Made by a program: the position numbers and the translations under genes. The notes under the pieces were generated by a model that was not told where the DNA came from, searched no databases, and saw only the letters and a list, made by a program, of their open reading frames with translations. From assembly GCA_016432725.1 (NCBI GenBank), contig JACJDG010000003.1:5858001-5922000 (forward strand): a DNA stretch of 64,000 nt. The letters run 5' to 3'. Below, piece by piece: positions 9,162-17,521 of this stretch (positions are counted from its first letter, which is position 1; each line of letters starts with the position of its first letter). The stretch comes from Streptomyces sp. DHE7-1. GTDB taxonomy: Bacteria; Actinomycetota; Actinomycetes; Streptomycetales; Streptomycetaceae.

Positions 9162-9830
9162 TCAGTCCTCGCGGCGGACCGACAGCAGTTCCTCGAGCTG
9201 CTCCTCGCGGGCCTGCGCGGCCACGAAGAGGAGCTCGTCGCCCGGCTCCAGGGAGTCCTCCCGGGACGGGGTCAGCACCCGGGTGCCGCGGATGATCGTG
9301 ACCAGGGAGGTGTCCTGCGGCCACTCCACGTCGCCGACCTGGGTGCCGGCCAGGGCCGACTCCTCGGGCAGGGTCAGCTCCACCAGGTTGGCGTCGCCGT
9401 GGCTGAAGCGGAGCAGCCGGACCAGGTCGCCGACGCTCACCGCCTCCTCGACCAGGGCGGACATCAGGCGCGGGGTGGAGACGGCCACGTCCACGCCCCA
9501 GGCCTCGTTGAACAGCCACTCGTTCTTCGGGTTGTTCACCCGGGCGACGACGCGCGGAACGCCGTACTCCGTCTTGGCGAGCAGCGAGACGACCAGGTTG
9601 ACCTTGTCGTCACCGGTCGCGGCGATCACCACGTTGCAGCGCTGCAGCGCCGCCTCGTCCAGTGAGGTGATCTCGCAGGCGTCGGCCAGCAGCCACTCCG
9701 CCTGGGGCACCCGTTCCACCGAGATGGCGGTCGGGGCCTTGTCGATGAGCAGGACCTCGTGGCCGTTCTCGAGCAGTTCGCCCGCGATCGAGCGGCCCAC
9801 GGCGCCGGCTCCGGCAATGGCGACCCTCAT
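9162..9830 (-). CDS. TrkA-family potassium uptake regulator (second of pair)
   Basis: 222-residue cytosolic RCK protein that gates K+ transport in response to nucleotide. The N-terminal Rossmann domain shows MRVAIAGAGAVGRSIAGEL (GxGxxG) and the acidic residue in VLLIDKAPTA, with IAATGDDKVNLVVSLLAK. The C-terminal TrkA_C domain shows LAGTQVGDVEWPQDTSLVTI and LEPGDELLFVA. The ATG at 9830 overlaps by one base the stop of the upstream trkA gene (TGATG), so the two RCK proteins are made together and may form a heteromeric ring. No TrkH/TrkG channel gene is adjacent. Confidence 0.9.
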   Translation of the reverse strand: MRVAIAGAGAVGRSIAGELLENGHEVLLIDKAPTAISVERVPQAEWLLADACEITSLDEAALQRCNVVIAATGDDKVNLVVSLLAKTEYGVPRVVARVNNPKNEWLFNEAWGVDVAVSTPRLMSALVEEAVSVGDLVRLLRFSHGDANLVELTLPEESALAGTQVGDVEWPQDTSLVTIIRGTRVLTPSREDSLEPGDELLFVAAQAREEQLEELLSVRRED

Positions 9831-10501
9831 CAGTGACCGCTCTCCTCTTCCGGGCCCCCGGCGAACGCCGCCTCGACCTTCTCGACGTCGTCCGTCCGCA
9901 TCATCACGTGCACCAGGTCGCCCTCCTGCAGCACCGTCTGCGACGTGGGCACGATCGCCTCGCCCAGGCGGGTCAGGAACGCCACCCGGACGCCTGTCTC
10001 CTCCTGCATCGTGCTGATCTTGTGGCCGACCCACTTCGCGGAGGCGTGCACCTCGGCGAGCTGGACGCCGCCGGTGGGGTCGCGCCACAGCGGCTCGGCG
10101 CCCGAGGGCAGCAGCCGGCGCAGCATCTGGTCGGCGGTCCAGCGGACCGTGGCCACGGTGGGGATGCCCAGGCGCTGGTAGACCTCGGCCCGGCGGGGGT
10201 CGTAGATGCGGGCCGCCACGTTCTCCACACCGAACATCTCGCGGGCCACGCGGGCGGAGATGATGTTGGAGTTGTCACCGCTGGAGACCGCGGCGAAGGC
10301 GCCGGCCTCCTCGATGCCCGCCTCGCGCAGGGTGTCCTGGTCGAAGCCGACGCCGGTGACCCGGCGGCCCCCGAAGCCCGGGCCCAGCCGGCGGAAGGCG
10401 GTGGGGTCCTGGTCGATCACGGCGACCGTGTGCCCCTTTTGCTCCAGGGTCTGGGCGAGAGCGGAACCCACTCTCCCGCAGCCCATGATGACGATGTGCA
10501 C
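9830..10501 (-). CDS. TrkA-family potassium uptake regulator (first of pair)
   Basis: 223-residue RCK protein. MHIVIMGCGRVGSALAQTLE carries the Rossmann GxGxxG, VAVIDQDPTAFRRL the acidic ribose-binding position, and SSGDNSNIISARVARE the middle of the domain. The TrkA_C part includes VQLAEVHASAKWVGHKIS and LQEGDLVHVMM. I place the start at the GTG at 10501 because the fold begins there; a further ATG at 10522 would add seven residues. It is the first gene of a leftward two-gene operon and may control the APC-type permease encoded divergently at 10912. Confidence 0.9.
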   Translation of the reverse strand: MHIVIMGCGRVGSALAQTLEQKGHTVAVIDQDPTAFRRLGPGFGGRRVTGVGFDQDTLREAGIEEAGAFAAVSSGDNSNIISARVAREMFGVENVAARIYDPRRAEVYQRLGIPTVATVRWTADQMLRRLLPSGAEPLWRDPTGGVQLAEVHASAKWVGHKISTMQEETGVRVAFLTRLGEAIVPTSQTVLQEGDLVHVMMRTDDVEKVEAAFAGGPEEESGH

Positions 10502-10627
10502 GACCGTCCTTCCGGTGTCCAAAAGTTACTGCTCAGCCTCAGGGTCTCAGACCGACGCCCAAAGCTACACACGGGCGGTTCGGGGTGGGCACCCCCGGTG
10601 CGGAGGTTTCCGGACCACCGCCGCCGG

Positions 10628-10750
10628 TCACCGCCGCGGATCTCCGGCGGCGCCCCTGCGGCGCGTGATGCTGCGCACGCTGCACAGGGTCAGGATTCCG
10701 AGGCCGACCACGGCGACGGTGGCCCCGATCAGCTCTGCGGGCGCGGGCAT
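10628..10750 (-). CDS. 40-residue membrane protein
   Basis: A short open frame, ATG at 10750 to TGA at 10628-10630, encodes 40 residues: MPAPAELIGATVAVVGLGIL, then TLCSVRSITRRRGAAGDPRR. It has one hydrophobic helix followed by a basic tail, as in single-pass proteins with a cytoplasmic C-terminus. It sits between the trkA pair and the permease gene. The family is not one I can name; position and composition argue for a real small gene, possibly a transporter accessory, but this is inference. Confidence 0.5.
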   Translation of the reverse strand: MPAPAELIGATVAVVGLGILTLCSVRSITRRRGAAGDPRR

Positions 10751-10911
10751 GGGACCTCCGAGGTGCGGTGACGGCCGGGATCTGCCATCTAGGCACGCGG
10801 AGCGCACGGACCACGGAATCCGCAGTTCAGTGGGCTTACGATTTCACTCGTGAGGCAGAACCGGGATGCCGGGTGGGCGGGTGCCTGTTCGAAGCCCTAC
10901 GATCCTCTGTC

Positions 10912-12960
10912 GTGTCCAAACTGACCGACGTGCCCAAACGGATCCTGATCGGGCGCGCACTGCGCAGTGACCGGCTGGGCGAAACGCTCCTGCCGAAGCG
11001 CATCGCCCTCCCCGTCTTCGCCTCCGACCCGCTGTCCTCCGTCGCCTACGCGCCGGGGGAGGTCCTGCTGGTCCTGTCCATCGCGGGCGTGTCGGCGTAC
11101 CACTTCAGCCCCTGGATCGCCGTCGCGGTCGTCGTGCTGATGTTCACCGTGGTCGCCTCCTACCGGCAGAACGTGCACGCCTACCCGAGCGGCGGCGGCG
11201 ACTACGAGGTCGCCACCACCAACCTCGGGCCCAAGGCCGGCCTCACCGTGGCCAGCGCGCTGCTCGTCGACTACGTGCTGACCGTCGCCGTCTCCATCGC
11301 CTCCGGCATCGAGAACCTCGGCTCCGCGGTGCCCTTCGTCGTGGAGCACAAGGTGTTCTGCGCGACCGCCGTGATCGTCCTGCTGACGCTGATGAACCTG
11401 CGCGGCGTGAAGGAGTCGGGCAAGCTCTTCGCGATCCCGACCTACGTGTTCGTCGGCGGCGTCTTCATCATGATCGCGTGGGGTGCGTTCCGGGGCCTGG
11501 TCCTCGGCGACACCATGTCCGCGCCGACCGCCGACTACCACATCAAGGCCGAGCACCAGGGCCTCGCGGGCTTCGCCCTCGTCTTCCTGCTGCTGCGCGC
11601 CTTCTCCTCCGGCTGTGCCGCCCTGACGGGCGTGGAGGCCATCTCCAACGGCGTCCCGGCCTTCCGCAAGCCCAAGTCGAAGAACGCGGCGACCACGCTG
11701 GCCATGATGGGCCTGCTGGCCGTCACCATGTTCTGCGGCATCATCGCCCTCGCCATGGCGACGAACGTCCGCATGGCCGAGCACCCGGCCACCGACCTGA
11801 TCCACAACGGCAGCCCGGTCGGCTCCGGCTACGTCCAGAACCCGGTGATCTCCCAGGTCGCCGAGGCGGTGTTCGGCAAGGGCAGCTTCCTGTTCATCCT
11901 GCTGGCGGCCGCCACCGCCCTGGTGCTGTTCCTGGCGGCCAACACGGCCTACAACGGCTTCCCGCTGCTCGGCTCGATCCTCGCCCAGGACCGCTACCTG
12001 CCGCGCCAGCTGCACACCCGCGGCGACCGCCTCGCCTTCTCCAACGGCATCGTGCTGCTGGCGGGTGCCGCCGCGCTGCTCGTGATCATCTACGGCGCCG
12101 ACTCCACCCGCCTCATCCAGCTCTACATCGTGGGCGTGTTCGTGTCCTTCACGCTCAGCCAGACCGGCATGGTCCGGCACTGGAACCGCCACCTCGCCGT
12201 CGAGAAGAACCAGGCGGCCCGCAGCCACATGATCCGCTCCCGCGCGATCAACGCCTTCGGCGCCTTCTTCACCGGCCTGGTGCTGGTGGTCGTCCTCGTC
12301 ACCAAGTTCACGCACGGCGCCTGGGTCGCCCTGCTGGGCATGTGCATCTTCTACGCGACGATGACCGCCATCCGTAAGCACTACGACCGCGTGGCCGACG
12401 AGATCGCCGCCCCCGAGGGCCCAAGCGACGACAGCGTCCGCCCCTCCCGGGTGCACTCGGTCGTCCTGATCTCCAAGATCCACCGCCCGACCCTGCGCGC
12501 CATGGCCTACGCCAAGCTGATGCGCTCGGACACCCTCGAGGCGCTCACCGTCAACGTCGACCCGGCGGAGACCAAGGCGCTGCGCGAGGAGTGGGAGCGG
12601 CGCGGGATCGACGTACCGCTGAAGGTCCTCGACTCGCCCTACCGCGAGATCACGCGGCCGATCATCGAGTACGTCAAGGGCCTGCGCAAGGAGTCCCCGC
12701 GGGACGCGGTCTCCGTGATCATCCCCGAGTACGTGGTCGGCCACTGGTACGAGCACCTGCTGCACAACCAGAGCGCCCTGCGCCTGAAGGGCCGGCTGCT
12801 CTTCACTCCCGGCGTGATGGTGACCTCCGTGCCCTACCAGCTGGCGTCCTCCGAGGCGGCCAAGCTGCGGGCCCGCAGGCGCCAGGACTGGAACGCGCCC
12901 GGCGCGGTCCGGCGCGGCCCGGCGGTGGAACGCCCGAAGGAGCCGGCCGCCAAGGACTGA
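10912..12960 (+). CDS. APC-superfamily permease
   Basis: 682-residue transporter of the APC superfamily, in the group often annotated as amino-acid or KUP-like permease. It starts VSKLTDVPKRILIGRALRSD, then PVFASDPLSSVAYAPGEVLL (TM1 unwound region) and about 12 TM segments to residue 500; GGGDYEVATTNLG and FSSGCAALTGVEAISNGVPAF are conserved loops. A cytosolic C-terminal domain of about 180 residues (VHSVVLISKIHRPTLRAMAY, VSVIIPEYVVGHWYEHLLHN) resembles a universal-stress/nucleotide-binding module. The GTG at 10912 fits the family N-terminus. Adjacent TrkA genes suggest potassium, but the substrate is not proven. Confidence 0.87.
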   Translation: MSKLTDVPKRILIGRALRSDRLGETLLPKRIALPVFASDPLSSVAYAPGEVLLVLSIAGVSAYHFSPWIAVAVVVLMFTVVASYRQNVHAYPSGGGDYEVATTNLGPKAGLTVASALLVDYVLTVAVSIASGIENLGSAVPFVVEHKVFCATAVIVLLTLMNLRGVKESGKLFAIPTYVFVGGVFIMIAWGAFRGLVLGDTMSAPTADYHIKAEHQGLAGFALVFLLLRAFSSGCAALTGVEAISNGVPAFRKPKSKNAATTLAMMGLLAVTMFCGIIALAMATNVRMAEHPATDLIHNGSPVGSGYVQNPVISQVAEAVFGKGSFLFILLAAATALVLFLAANTAYNGFPLLGSILAQDRYLPRQLHTRGDRLAFSNGIVLLAGAAALLVIIYGADSTRLIQLYIVGVFVSFTLSQTGMVRHWNRHLAVEKNQAARSHMIRSRAINAFGAFFTGLVLVVVLVTKFTHGAWVALLGMCIFYATMTAIRKHYDRVADEIAAPEGPSDDSVRPSRVHSVVLISKIHRPTLRAMAYAKLMRSDTLEALTVNVDPAETKALREEWERRGIDVPLKVLDSPYREITRPIIEYVKGLRKESPRDAVSVIIPEYVVGHWYEHLLHNQSALRLKGRLLFTPGVMVTSVPYQLASSEAAKLRARRRQDWNAPGAVRRGPAVERPKEPAAKD

Positions 12961-12977
12961 GGCGTCGAGGCGTCCGG

Positions 12978-13029
12978 GAGAGGCCGTAGACTGGTGGGCT
13001 GTTGTCAGGCCCACCGGCCGCGGCCTCTT
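12978..13029 (+). terminator. nested hairpins between permease and methyltransferase genes
   Basis: Outer arms GAGAGGCCG (12978-12986) and CGGCCTCTT (13021-13029) enclose an inner perfect stem GGTGGGC (12993-12999) / GCCCACC (13009-13015). It follows the permease stop and precedes the methyltransferase ATG by about 30 bp, so it may be a terminator or a structured leader. Confidence 0.5.
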
Positions 13030-13057
13030 CCCCTTCCCGATCTGGAGTCACCCCACC

Positions 13058-14385
13058 ATGCAGACAGAACCGACGAAGTCTCTGGTGGGGGAGGAGTACG
13101 AGGTCGAGATCGGCCCCGTCGCCCACGGCGGCCACTGCATCGCCCGTACCGCCGAGGGCCAGGTCCTGTTCGTCCGGCACGCGCTGCCGGGCGAGCGGGT
13201 GGTGGCCCGGGTGACCGAGGGCGAGGAGGGCGCCCGCTTCCTGCGCGCGGACGCCGTCGAGATCCTCGACCCGTCCAAGGACCGCGTCGAGGCGCCCTGC
13301 CCCTACGCCGGCCCCGGCCGCTGCGGCGGCTGCGACTGGCAGCACGCCAAGCCGGGTGCCCAGCGCCGCCTGAAGGGCGAGGTGATCGCCGAGCAGCTCC
13401 AGCGGCTCGCGGGCCTCACCCCGGAGGAGGCCGGCTGGGACGGCACGGTGATGCCCGCCGAGGGCGACAAGCTGCCCGCCGGTCAGGTGCCGCAGTGGCG
13501 GACCCGGGTCCAGTACGCGGTGGACGCCGACGGCAACGCCGGACTGCGCCGCCACCGCTCCCACGAGGTCGAGCCGATCGACCACTGCATGATCGCCGCC
13601 CCGGCGTCAGCGAGCTCGGCATCGAGGAGCGGGACTGGGCGGGCATGGCCTCCGTCGAGGCGATCGCCGCGACCGGTTCCCAGGACCGCATGGTGATCCT
13701 GGAGCCGCGTCCCGGTGCCCGGCTTCCCCTGGTCGAGCTCGACCGGCCGGTCTCCGTGATGCGCGTGGACGAGAAGGACGGCGGCATCCACCGTGTCCAC
13801 GGCCGCGCGTTCGTGCGCGAGCGCGCCGACGACCACACCTACCGCGTCGGCAGCGGCGGCTTCTGGCAGGTCCACCCGAAGGCGGCCGACACCCTCGTCA
13901 AGGCCGTCATGCAGGGCCTGCTGCCCCGCAAGGGCGAGATGGCCCTCGACCTCTACTGCGGCGTCGGCCTGTTCGCCGGCGCCCTGGCCGACCGTCTCGG
14001 CGAGAAGGGCGCGGTCCTCGGTATCGAGTCCGGCAAGCGGGCGGTGGAGGACGCGCGGCACAACCTGGCGGGCTTCCCCCGGGTCCGCATCGAGCAGGGC
14101 AAGGTCGAGTCGGTCCTCCCGCGCACGGGCATCACCGAGGTCGACCTGATCGTCCTCGACCCGCCCCGCGCCGGCGCCGGCCGCCGGACCGTCGACCACC
14201 TCACCTCGCTCGGCGCCCGCCGCATCGCCTACGTGGCCTGCGACCCGGCCGCCCTGGCCCGCGACCTGGGCTACTTCCGCGACGGGGGCTACCGGGTGCG
14301 GACGCTGCGGGCGTTCGACCTGTTCCCGATGACGCATCATGTGGAGTGCGTGGCGATTCTGGAGCCTGCCGCGAAGGGTGCCTGA
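13058..14385 (+). CDS. TRAM-domain class I SAM-dependent RNA methyltransferase, one frameshift
   Basis: RNA m5U methyltransferase-like protein (RlmCD/TrmA class), about 442 residues when repaired. The N-terminal TRAM domain (EVEIGPVAHGGHCIARTAEG) is followed by a Cys cluster for an Fe-S site (CPYAGPGRCGGCDWQH), then SAM-binding LDLYCGVGLFAGALAD, LIVLDPPRAGAG and the catalytic-Cys motif IAYVACDPAALARDL. The frame breaks at 13602-13604 (CCGGCGTC for CCGGGCGTC). The last 63 bp form an attachment-like site: a diverged copy stands at 25398-25460 after an 11-kb island. The island end nearest this gene keeps the reading frame intact, as in integrations into gene 3' ends. Confidence 0.88.
14323..14385. 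repeat. att-like direct repeat, left (3' end of RNA methyltransferase gene)
   Basis: 63 bp encoding the end FPMTHHVECVAILEPAAKGA. It aligns without gaps to 25398-25460; the longest identical run is 29 bp (14341-14369), and 14326-14339 is identical as well. The pair brackets the defence island. Confidence 0.8.
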
Positions 14386-14407
14386 CCTGCGGATTGCGAT
14401 TTGGATG

Positions 14408-14450
14408 GTTCGCTCGATCTGTTTTGCCGCCTGCATCGGGTCGAGCGAAC
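14408..14450. repeat. inverted repeat just inside the island
   Basis: GTTCGCTCGA (14408-14417) and TCGAGCGAAC (14441-14450) form a perfect 10-bp palindrome pair with a 23-nt spacer, 23 bp after the methyltransferase stop. It could be that gene's terminator or a recombination/accessory-protein site. The rest of 14386-14636 holds no gene I can support. Confidence 0.5.
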
Positions 14451-14539
14451 GGTGTCCTGGTGCTAGGCATTCTGACCTGCGGTTATGAGACAGCGCACGG
14501 TCCTGACGGCGTGAGTGTTGGGGCGGTGCCAAGGATTCT

Positions 14540-14558
14540 TGACGCTCGGATGACGCCC
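14540..14558. repeat. TGACGCTC-N3-TGACGC motif, copy 1
   Basis: Two octamers on an 11-bp period: TGACGCTC, GGA, TGACGCCC. The same arrangement is found at 24280-24298 and 25300-25318, all inside the island. Confidence 0.6.
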
Positions 14559-14636
14559 GCTCGGAATACGCCGCCGCATCGCTTGCGCGTAGTGGCCGAC
14601 GAGCATCGGCAGACCCCACCGAACGGCAGCAAGGCG

Positions 14637-15809
14637 TCATGGGCTCGGCTGCCGGTATACCTGCGTTACCCAGCGTCCAGAACCGAGAAGCTGGGATTCA
14701 CCCTCGGGTATGCGTGCGATGCTGCCGGGCCGGACGTCAGGGAGCGTGGCGGGACGCAGTTCCAGCTTTCCCTCGGGTATGTCGACGCCCTTCAGCTCGT
14801 TGAGCCGCCGCAGCAGTTCGGCGCGCAGCCCGCGGTCGGTGAAGGGCTCGCGCGCGGCGAAGTGCTGGAACACCACCTCCGCCGTGCCACCGCGTCCGCC
14901 GCCTGGGTAGAGCGTCAGCGGCCATATACCGCGGCCCGGTGCCCCGGCCTCTCCGAGCATGAGGAACGCGCTGGTGATGGCCTGCCCGGCGCCGTGGCCG
15001 ACCCATCCGCCGAGCTCCTCCCAACGGGTGAGAAGGGCACGGACCGCGTCGACTGTTGCAGGGGAGTCGTCTGCCGCGAGCTGACGGGAGAACCGGTCGG
15101 CGCGCGTCTCCTCACTCTGGCCTTGCACCGTGCGCTGTGCCGTGTCGTCGTCCGCCTGGGTGTCGTCGACACCGGTGAGCAGGAGGGCGAGATCGTCGGC
15201 GGTGATGCGTTGGGCCGGATCGGCGGCACCGTTGACCGTGAAGCGGACGCCGTCCGCGGTCAACCGGGCGCGGACATCGCCGCCCTCGCCCGGGGACGTC
15301 CAGCGGAACCCGTCGGAGACCTTGCCCTCGGAGGTGAGCACGCGATAGGCGTTGGCCACGCCTGGGGTGGCGGCCAGGTGGTTCCCCACGGCCTGCGCGC
15401 CTGAACCGAGGAATGCGGCGAGGTCACCGTAGGACGTCCAGGTGCCGGGAGGGAGCGCAGCGGGTACCTGATGTGCCAGCTGCCAGTCGCGGCTGCGCTC
15501 TGCCCGACCGATTCCACGCAGAGGGGCCGGCCACAGTGCGATCGCCCGCTCCGCGAGATCGTCGGCGCGGGCCAGAATCTCCTGTGCCCCCCATCGGTCG
15601 GTGGCTGCGATGCGTCGGTTCATCTCCAGGTGGCTGCCCTTGAGCAAGTCCTGCTTGCGTTCAAACGGGTGATTGGACAGTTCCGAATTGACCGCTGTCA
15701 GGGTCAGGTTGCCGAGCGTATGCCGGAGCCGAGCGTGCAGCTCCTCGGCGGTTTCTGTAGCGCCCGCGTCCTCGCTCAGCACTCGGGCGGAAACGGTGTC
15801 CACGGTCAC
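14637..15809 (-). CDS. GmrSD-like (DUF1524) fragment fused to MGMT/ATL-type DNA-binding domain, N-terminus missing
   Basis: 390 residues from a GTG at 15809. Residues 25-90 match the end of the GmrSD C-terminal HNH domain (DUF1524): RHTLGNLTLTAVNSELSNHP, FERKQDLLKGSHLEMNRRI. Residues 118-170 resemble the alkyltransferase-like DNA-binding domain: GTWTSYGDLAAFLGSGAQAV, then GVANAYRVLTSEGKVSDGFRW, lacking a PCHRV methyl-acceptor motif. A C-terminal 120-residue region is unassigned. The N-terminal DUF262 domain and the first HNH histidine motif (H-I/V-x-P-Q) are absent: the frame starts within DUF1524 and the Wadjet operon lies immediately before it. Relative: modified-DNA-dependent type IV restriction enzymes. 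Probably a dead remnant. Confidence 0.7.
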   Translation of the reverse strand: MTVDTVSARVLSEDAGATETAEELHARLRHTLGNLTLTAVNSELSNHPFERKQDLLKGSHLEMNRRIAATDRWGAQEILARADDLAERAIALWPAPLRGIGRAERSRDWQLAHQVPAALPPGTWTSYGDLAAFLGSGAQAVGNHLAATPGVANAYRVLTSEGKVSDGFRWTSPGEGGDVRARLTADGVRFTVNGAADPAQRITADDLALLLTGVDDTQADDDTAQRTVQGQSEETRADRFSRQLAADDSPATVDAVRALLTRWEELGGWVGHGAGQAITSAFLMLGEAGAPGRGIWPLTLYPGGGRGGTAEVVFQHFAAREPFTDRGLRAELLRRLNELKGVDIPEGKLELRPATLPDVRPGSIARIPEGESQLLGSGRWVTQVYRQPSP

Positions 15810-15918
15810 GCTAGACCACCGCCCGCGCCCGCGGGAGGCCGGTCACCGCCCGTTCCCCGGCAGACCGGGGCGCACACCCCTCTTCCGGGACACGGCCCGG
15901 GATGTCGGCGCCGCCCTC

Positions 15919-15924
15919 TACGGT
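15919..15924 (+). promoter_or_regulatory. possible -10 of jetA promoter
   Basis: TACGGT at about 15919-15924 sits roughly 45 bp before the favoured jetA start, within the only stretch (15810-15967) separating the divergent GmrSD-like and jetA genes. No convincing -35 is seen, so this is tentative. Confidence 0.25.
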
Positions 15925-15967
15925 GGAGATCGCCGATGCCGCGGGGACGACGGGGAGGGGCGAAGGC

Positions 15968-17521
15968 GTGCGCAGGGTGCCACCGGAGATGTTCCGGTTC
16001 ACGACGGGTGAGAAGGCCGACCTGAACGGGGCGGTGCTGAACGCCTTCGGCGTGGCCGGCGAGCACCTCGAAACCACGCTCGGGCCCGACGGGGTACGCG
16101 AGCGACTGCGCATGGTGGGCTGGGTGGCGGCCGTCGACGACGGGGAACTGCACGAAGCGCTCGCCCGGCTCGTGAAGTGGGAACTCCTCGACGTCGTGCA
16201 CAACCACGCGGAGAACTACCGCACGGCCGAGGAGTACGAGCGGCGCAACCTCCAGTACTCGCTGACCCGCCGGGGAGAGGCGGCCCTGGCCGGAGTGCGG
16301 CACGCGCTCGAGGTGCTGGCTTCCACAGGGGCGCTGCAGACGGCCGTGCTGGAGGCCATCGCCGACCGCCTGGACGACCTGTGCCTGCTGTCCGGCGAAC
16401 CCGCCTCCGCCGATCGGCGGATCTTCAGCACGCTGCGCGAGCTGGAGGCGCATCTGGAGGCCCTGGTGGACAACACCAAGGCGTTCAACGGCGAACTCCA
16501 GCGCCTCCTGCGCGCCGAGGGCGCGGACCTGGACGTGTTCCGTGAGGTCAAGGCCGCCACCGTCGCGTACCTCCAGGAGTTCCTCGTCAACCTCGACCGG
16601 CGCCGGCAGGCAGTCGCCGCCGCCGTGGCCCGGGTGGAGGAGAGGGGGACCGCCGTGCTGCGCGAGCGCGCCCTGCGCGGGGCCGAACTGCCCCCGGTCG
16701 CCGGTGAGGACCCTGCGGCAGGCTGGCTGGAGAGCAGGCGGGCGCGCTGGGCGGGCCTGCGGGCGTGGTTCCTGCCGGACGACGGGGCACGGCCCCGGAT
16801 CGAGCAGCTGCACGACATCGCCCGGCGCGCCATCGTCTCGCTCCTGCAGGTCCTGGAAAGGATCAACGAGTCACGGCGGCGCTCCTCCAGCGCCGTACAG
16901 GACTTCCGGGAACTGGCGCGCTGGTTCGCGGCGGCCCCGGCGGAGGAGGACCTGCACCGGCTGTGGTCGGCGGCCTTCGGTCTCGGCCCGGCGCGCCACG
17001 CTCACCTCGCACACCCGGACCCGGAGTTGATCCCGTCGTCCCGTTCCTGGTCCGAGGCCCCGCCCGTGGAGGTGTCCGCGCTGCTGCGGACCAGTGGACG
17101 GACCGAGCGCTTCACCCGCACGGCCAGAGTGCGGGACGTCACGGCGGTCAGGGCCGACCGCGCGGAGCGGGCCCGCGCGGAGCGGGCGGAACTCGCGCGT
17201 GCCTGGCAGGCGTTGGAGACGGATGGCCCCGTGCGCCTGTCCTCCTTCGGCACACTGGATCCCGCCGCCTTCGAGCGGCTGCTCGACCTGGTGGGCCGGG
17301 CCCTGTCCGCCCGGCCGGACACGACCGGCTCACGCCGCGCCACGACGGGCGACGGCCGGGTGGAGATCGCGCTGTCCCCACCTCCCGACGAGCGCACCGC
17401 CGTACTGCGCACGACGAAGGGCACGCTCGCCGGACCGGACTACGTCGTGCTCATCACAGCGGCCGGCGCAGCGAGCACCCTCTCACGGCCGGGCGCCGCG
17501 CGGCGCGAGGCAGCCGGATGA
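15968..17521 (+). CDS. jetA: Wadjet type II component JetA (TIGR02677/DUF2397 family)
   Basis: First gene of a four-gene anti-plasmid operon. 517 residues from the GTG at 15968, which has a strong site GGGGAGGGG at 15952-15960; an ATG at 15902 in frame would add 22 residues but has a poor site. The N-terminus RRVPPEMFRFTTGEKADLNG is typical of the TIGR02677/DUF2397 family, with helical stretches LFxxLRELEAHLEAL and FREVKAATVAYLQEFLVNLD. By family, JetA is the kleisin-like (MukF-like) subunit that links the SMC heads. No frameshift. Its stop overlaps the jetB start (ATGA, 17518-17521). No catalytic motif is expected or seen. Confidence 0.87.
   Translation: MRRVPPEMFRFTTGEKADLNGAVLNAFGVAGEHLETTLGPDGVRERLRMVGWVAAVDDGELHEALARLVKWELLDVVHNHAENYRTAEEYERRNLQYSLTRRGEAALAGVRHALEVLASTGALQTAVLEAIADRLDDLCLLSGEPASADRRIFSTLRELEAHLEALVDNTKAFNGELQRLLRAEGADLDVFREVKAATVAYLQEFLVNLDRRRQAVAAAVARVEERGTAVLRERALRGAELPPVAGEDPAAGWLESRRARWAGLRAWFLPDDGARPRIEQLHDIARRAIVSLLQVLERINESRRRSSSAVQDFRELARWFAAAPAEEDLHRLWSAAFGLGPARHAHLAHPDPELIPSSRSWSEAPPVEVSALLRTSGRTERFTRTARVRDVTAVRADRAERARAERAELARAWQALETDGPVRLSSFGTLDPAAFERLLDLVGRALSARPDTTGSRRATTGDGRVEIALSPPPDERTAVLRTTKGTLAGPDYVVLITAAGAASTLSRPGAARREAAG

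Noticed and set aside
14346..15404. 352-codon + strand frame over the GmrSD-like gene
   Set aside because: Antisense to DUF1524/ATL motifs and starts inside the methyltransferase tail.
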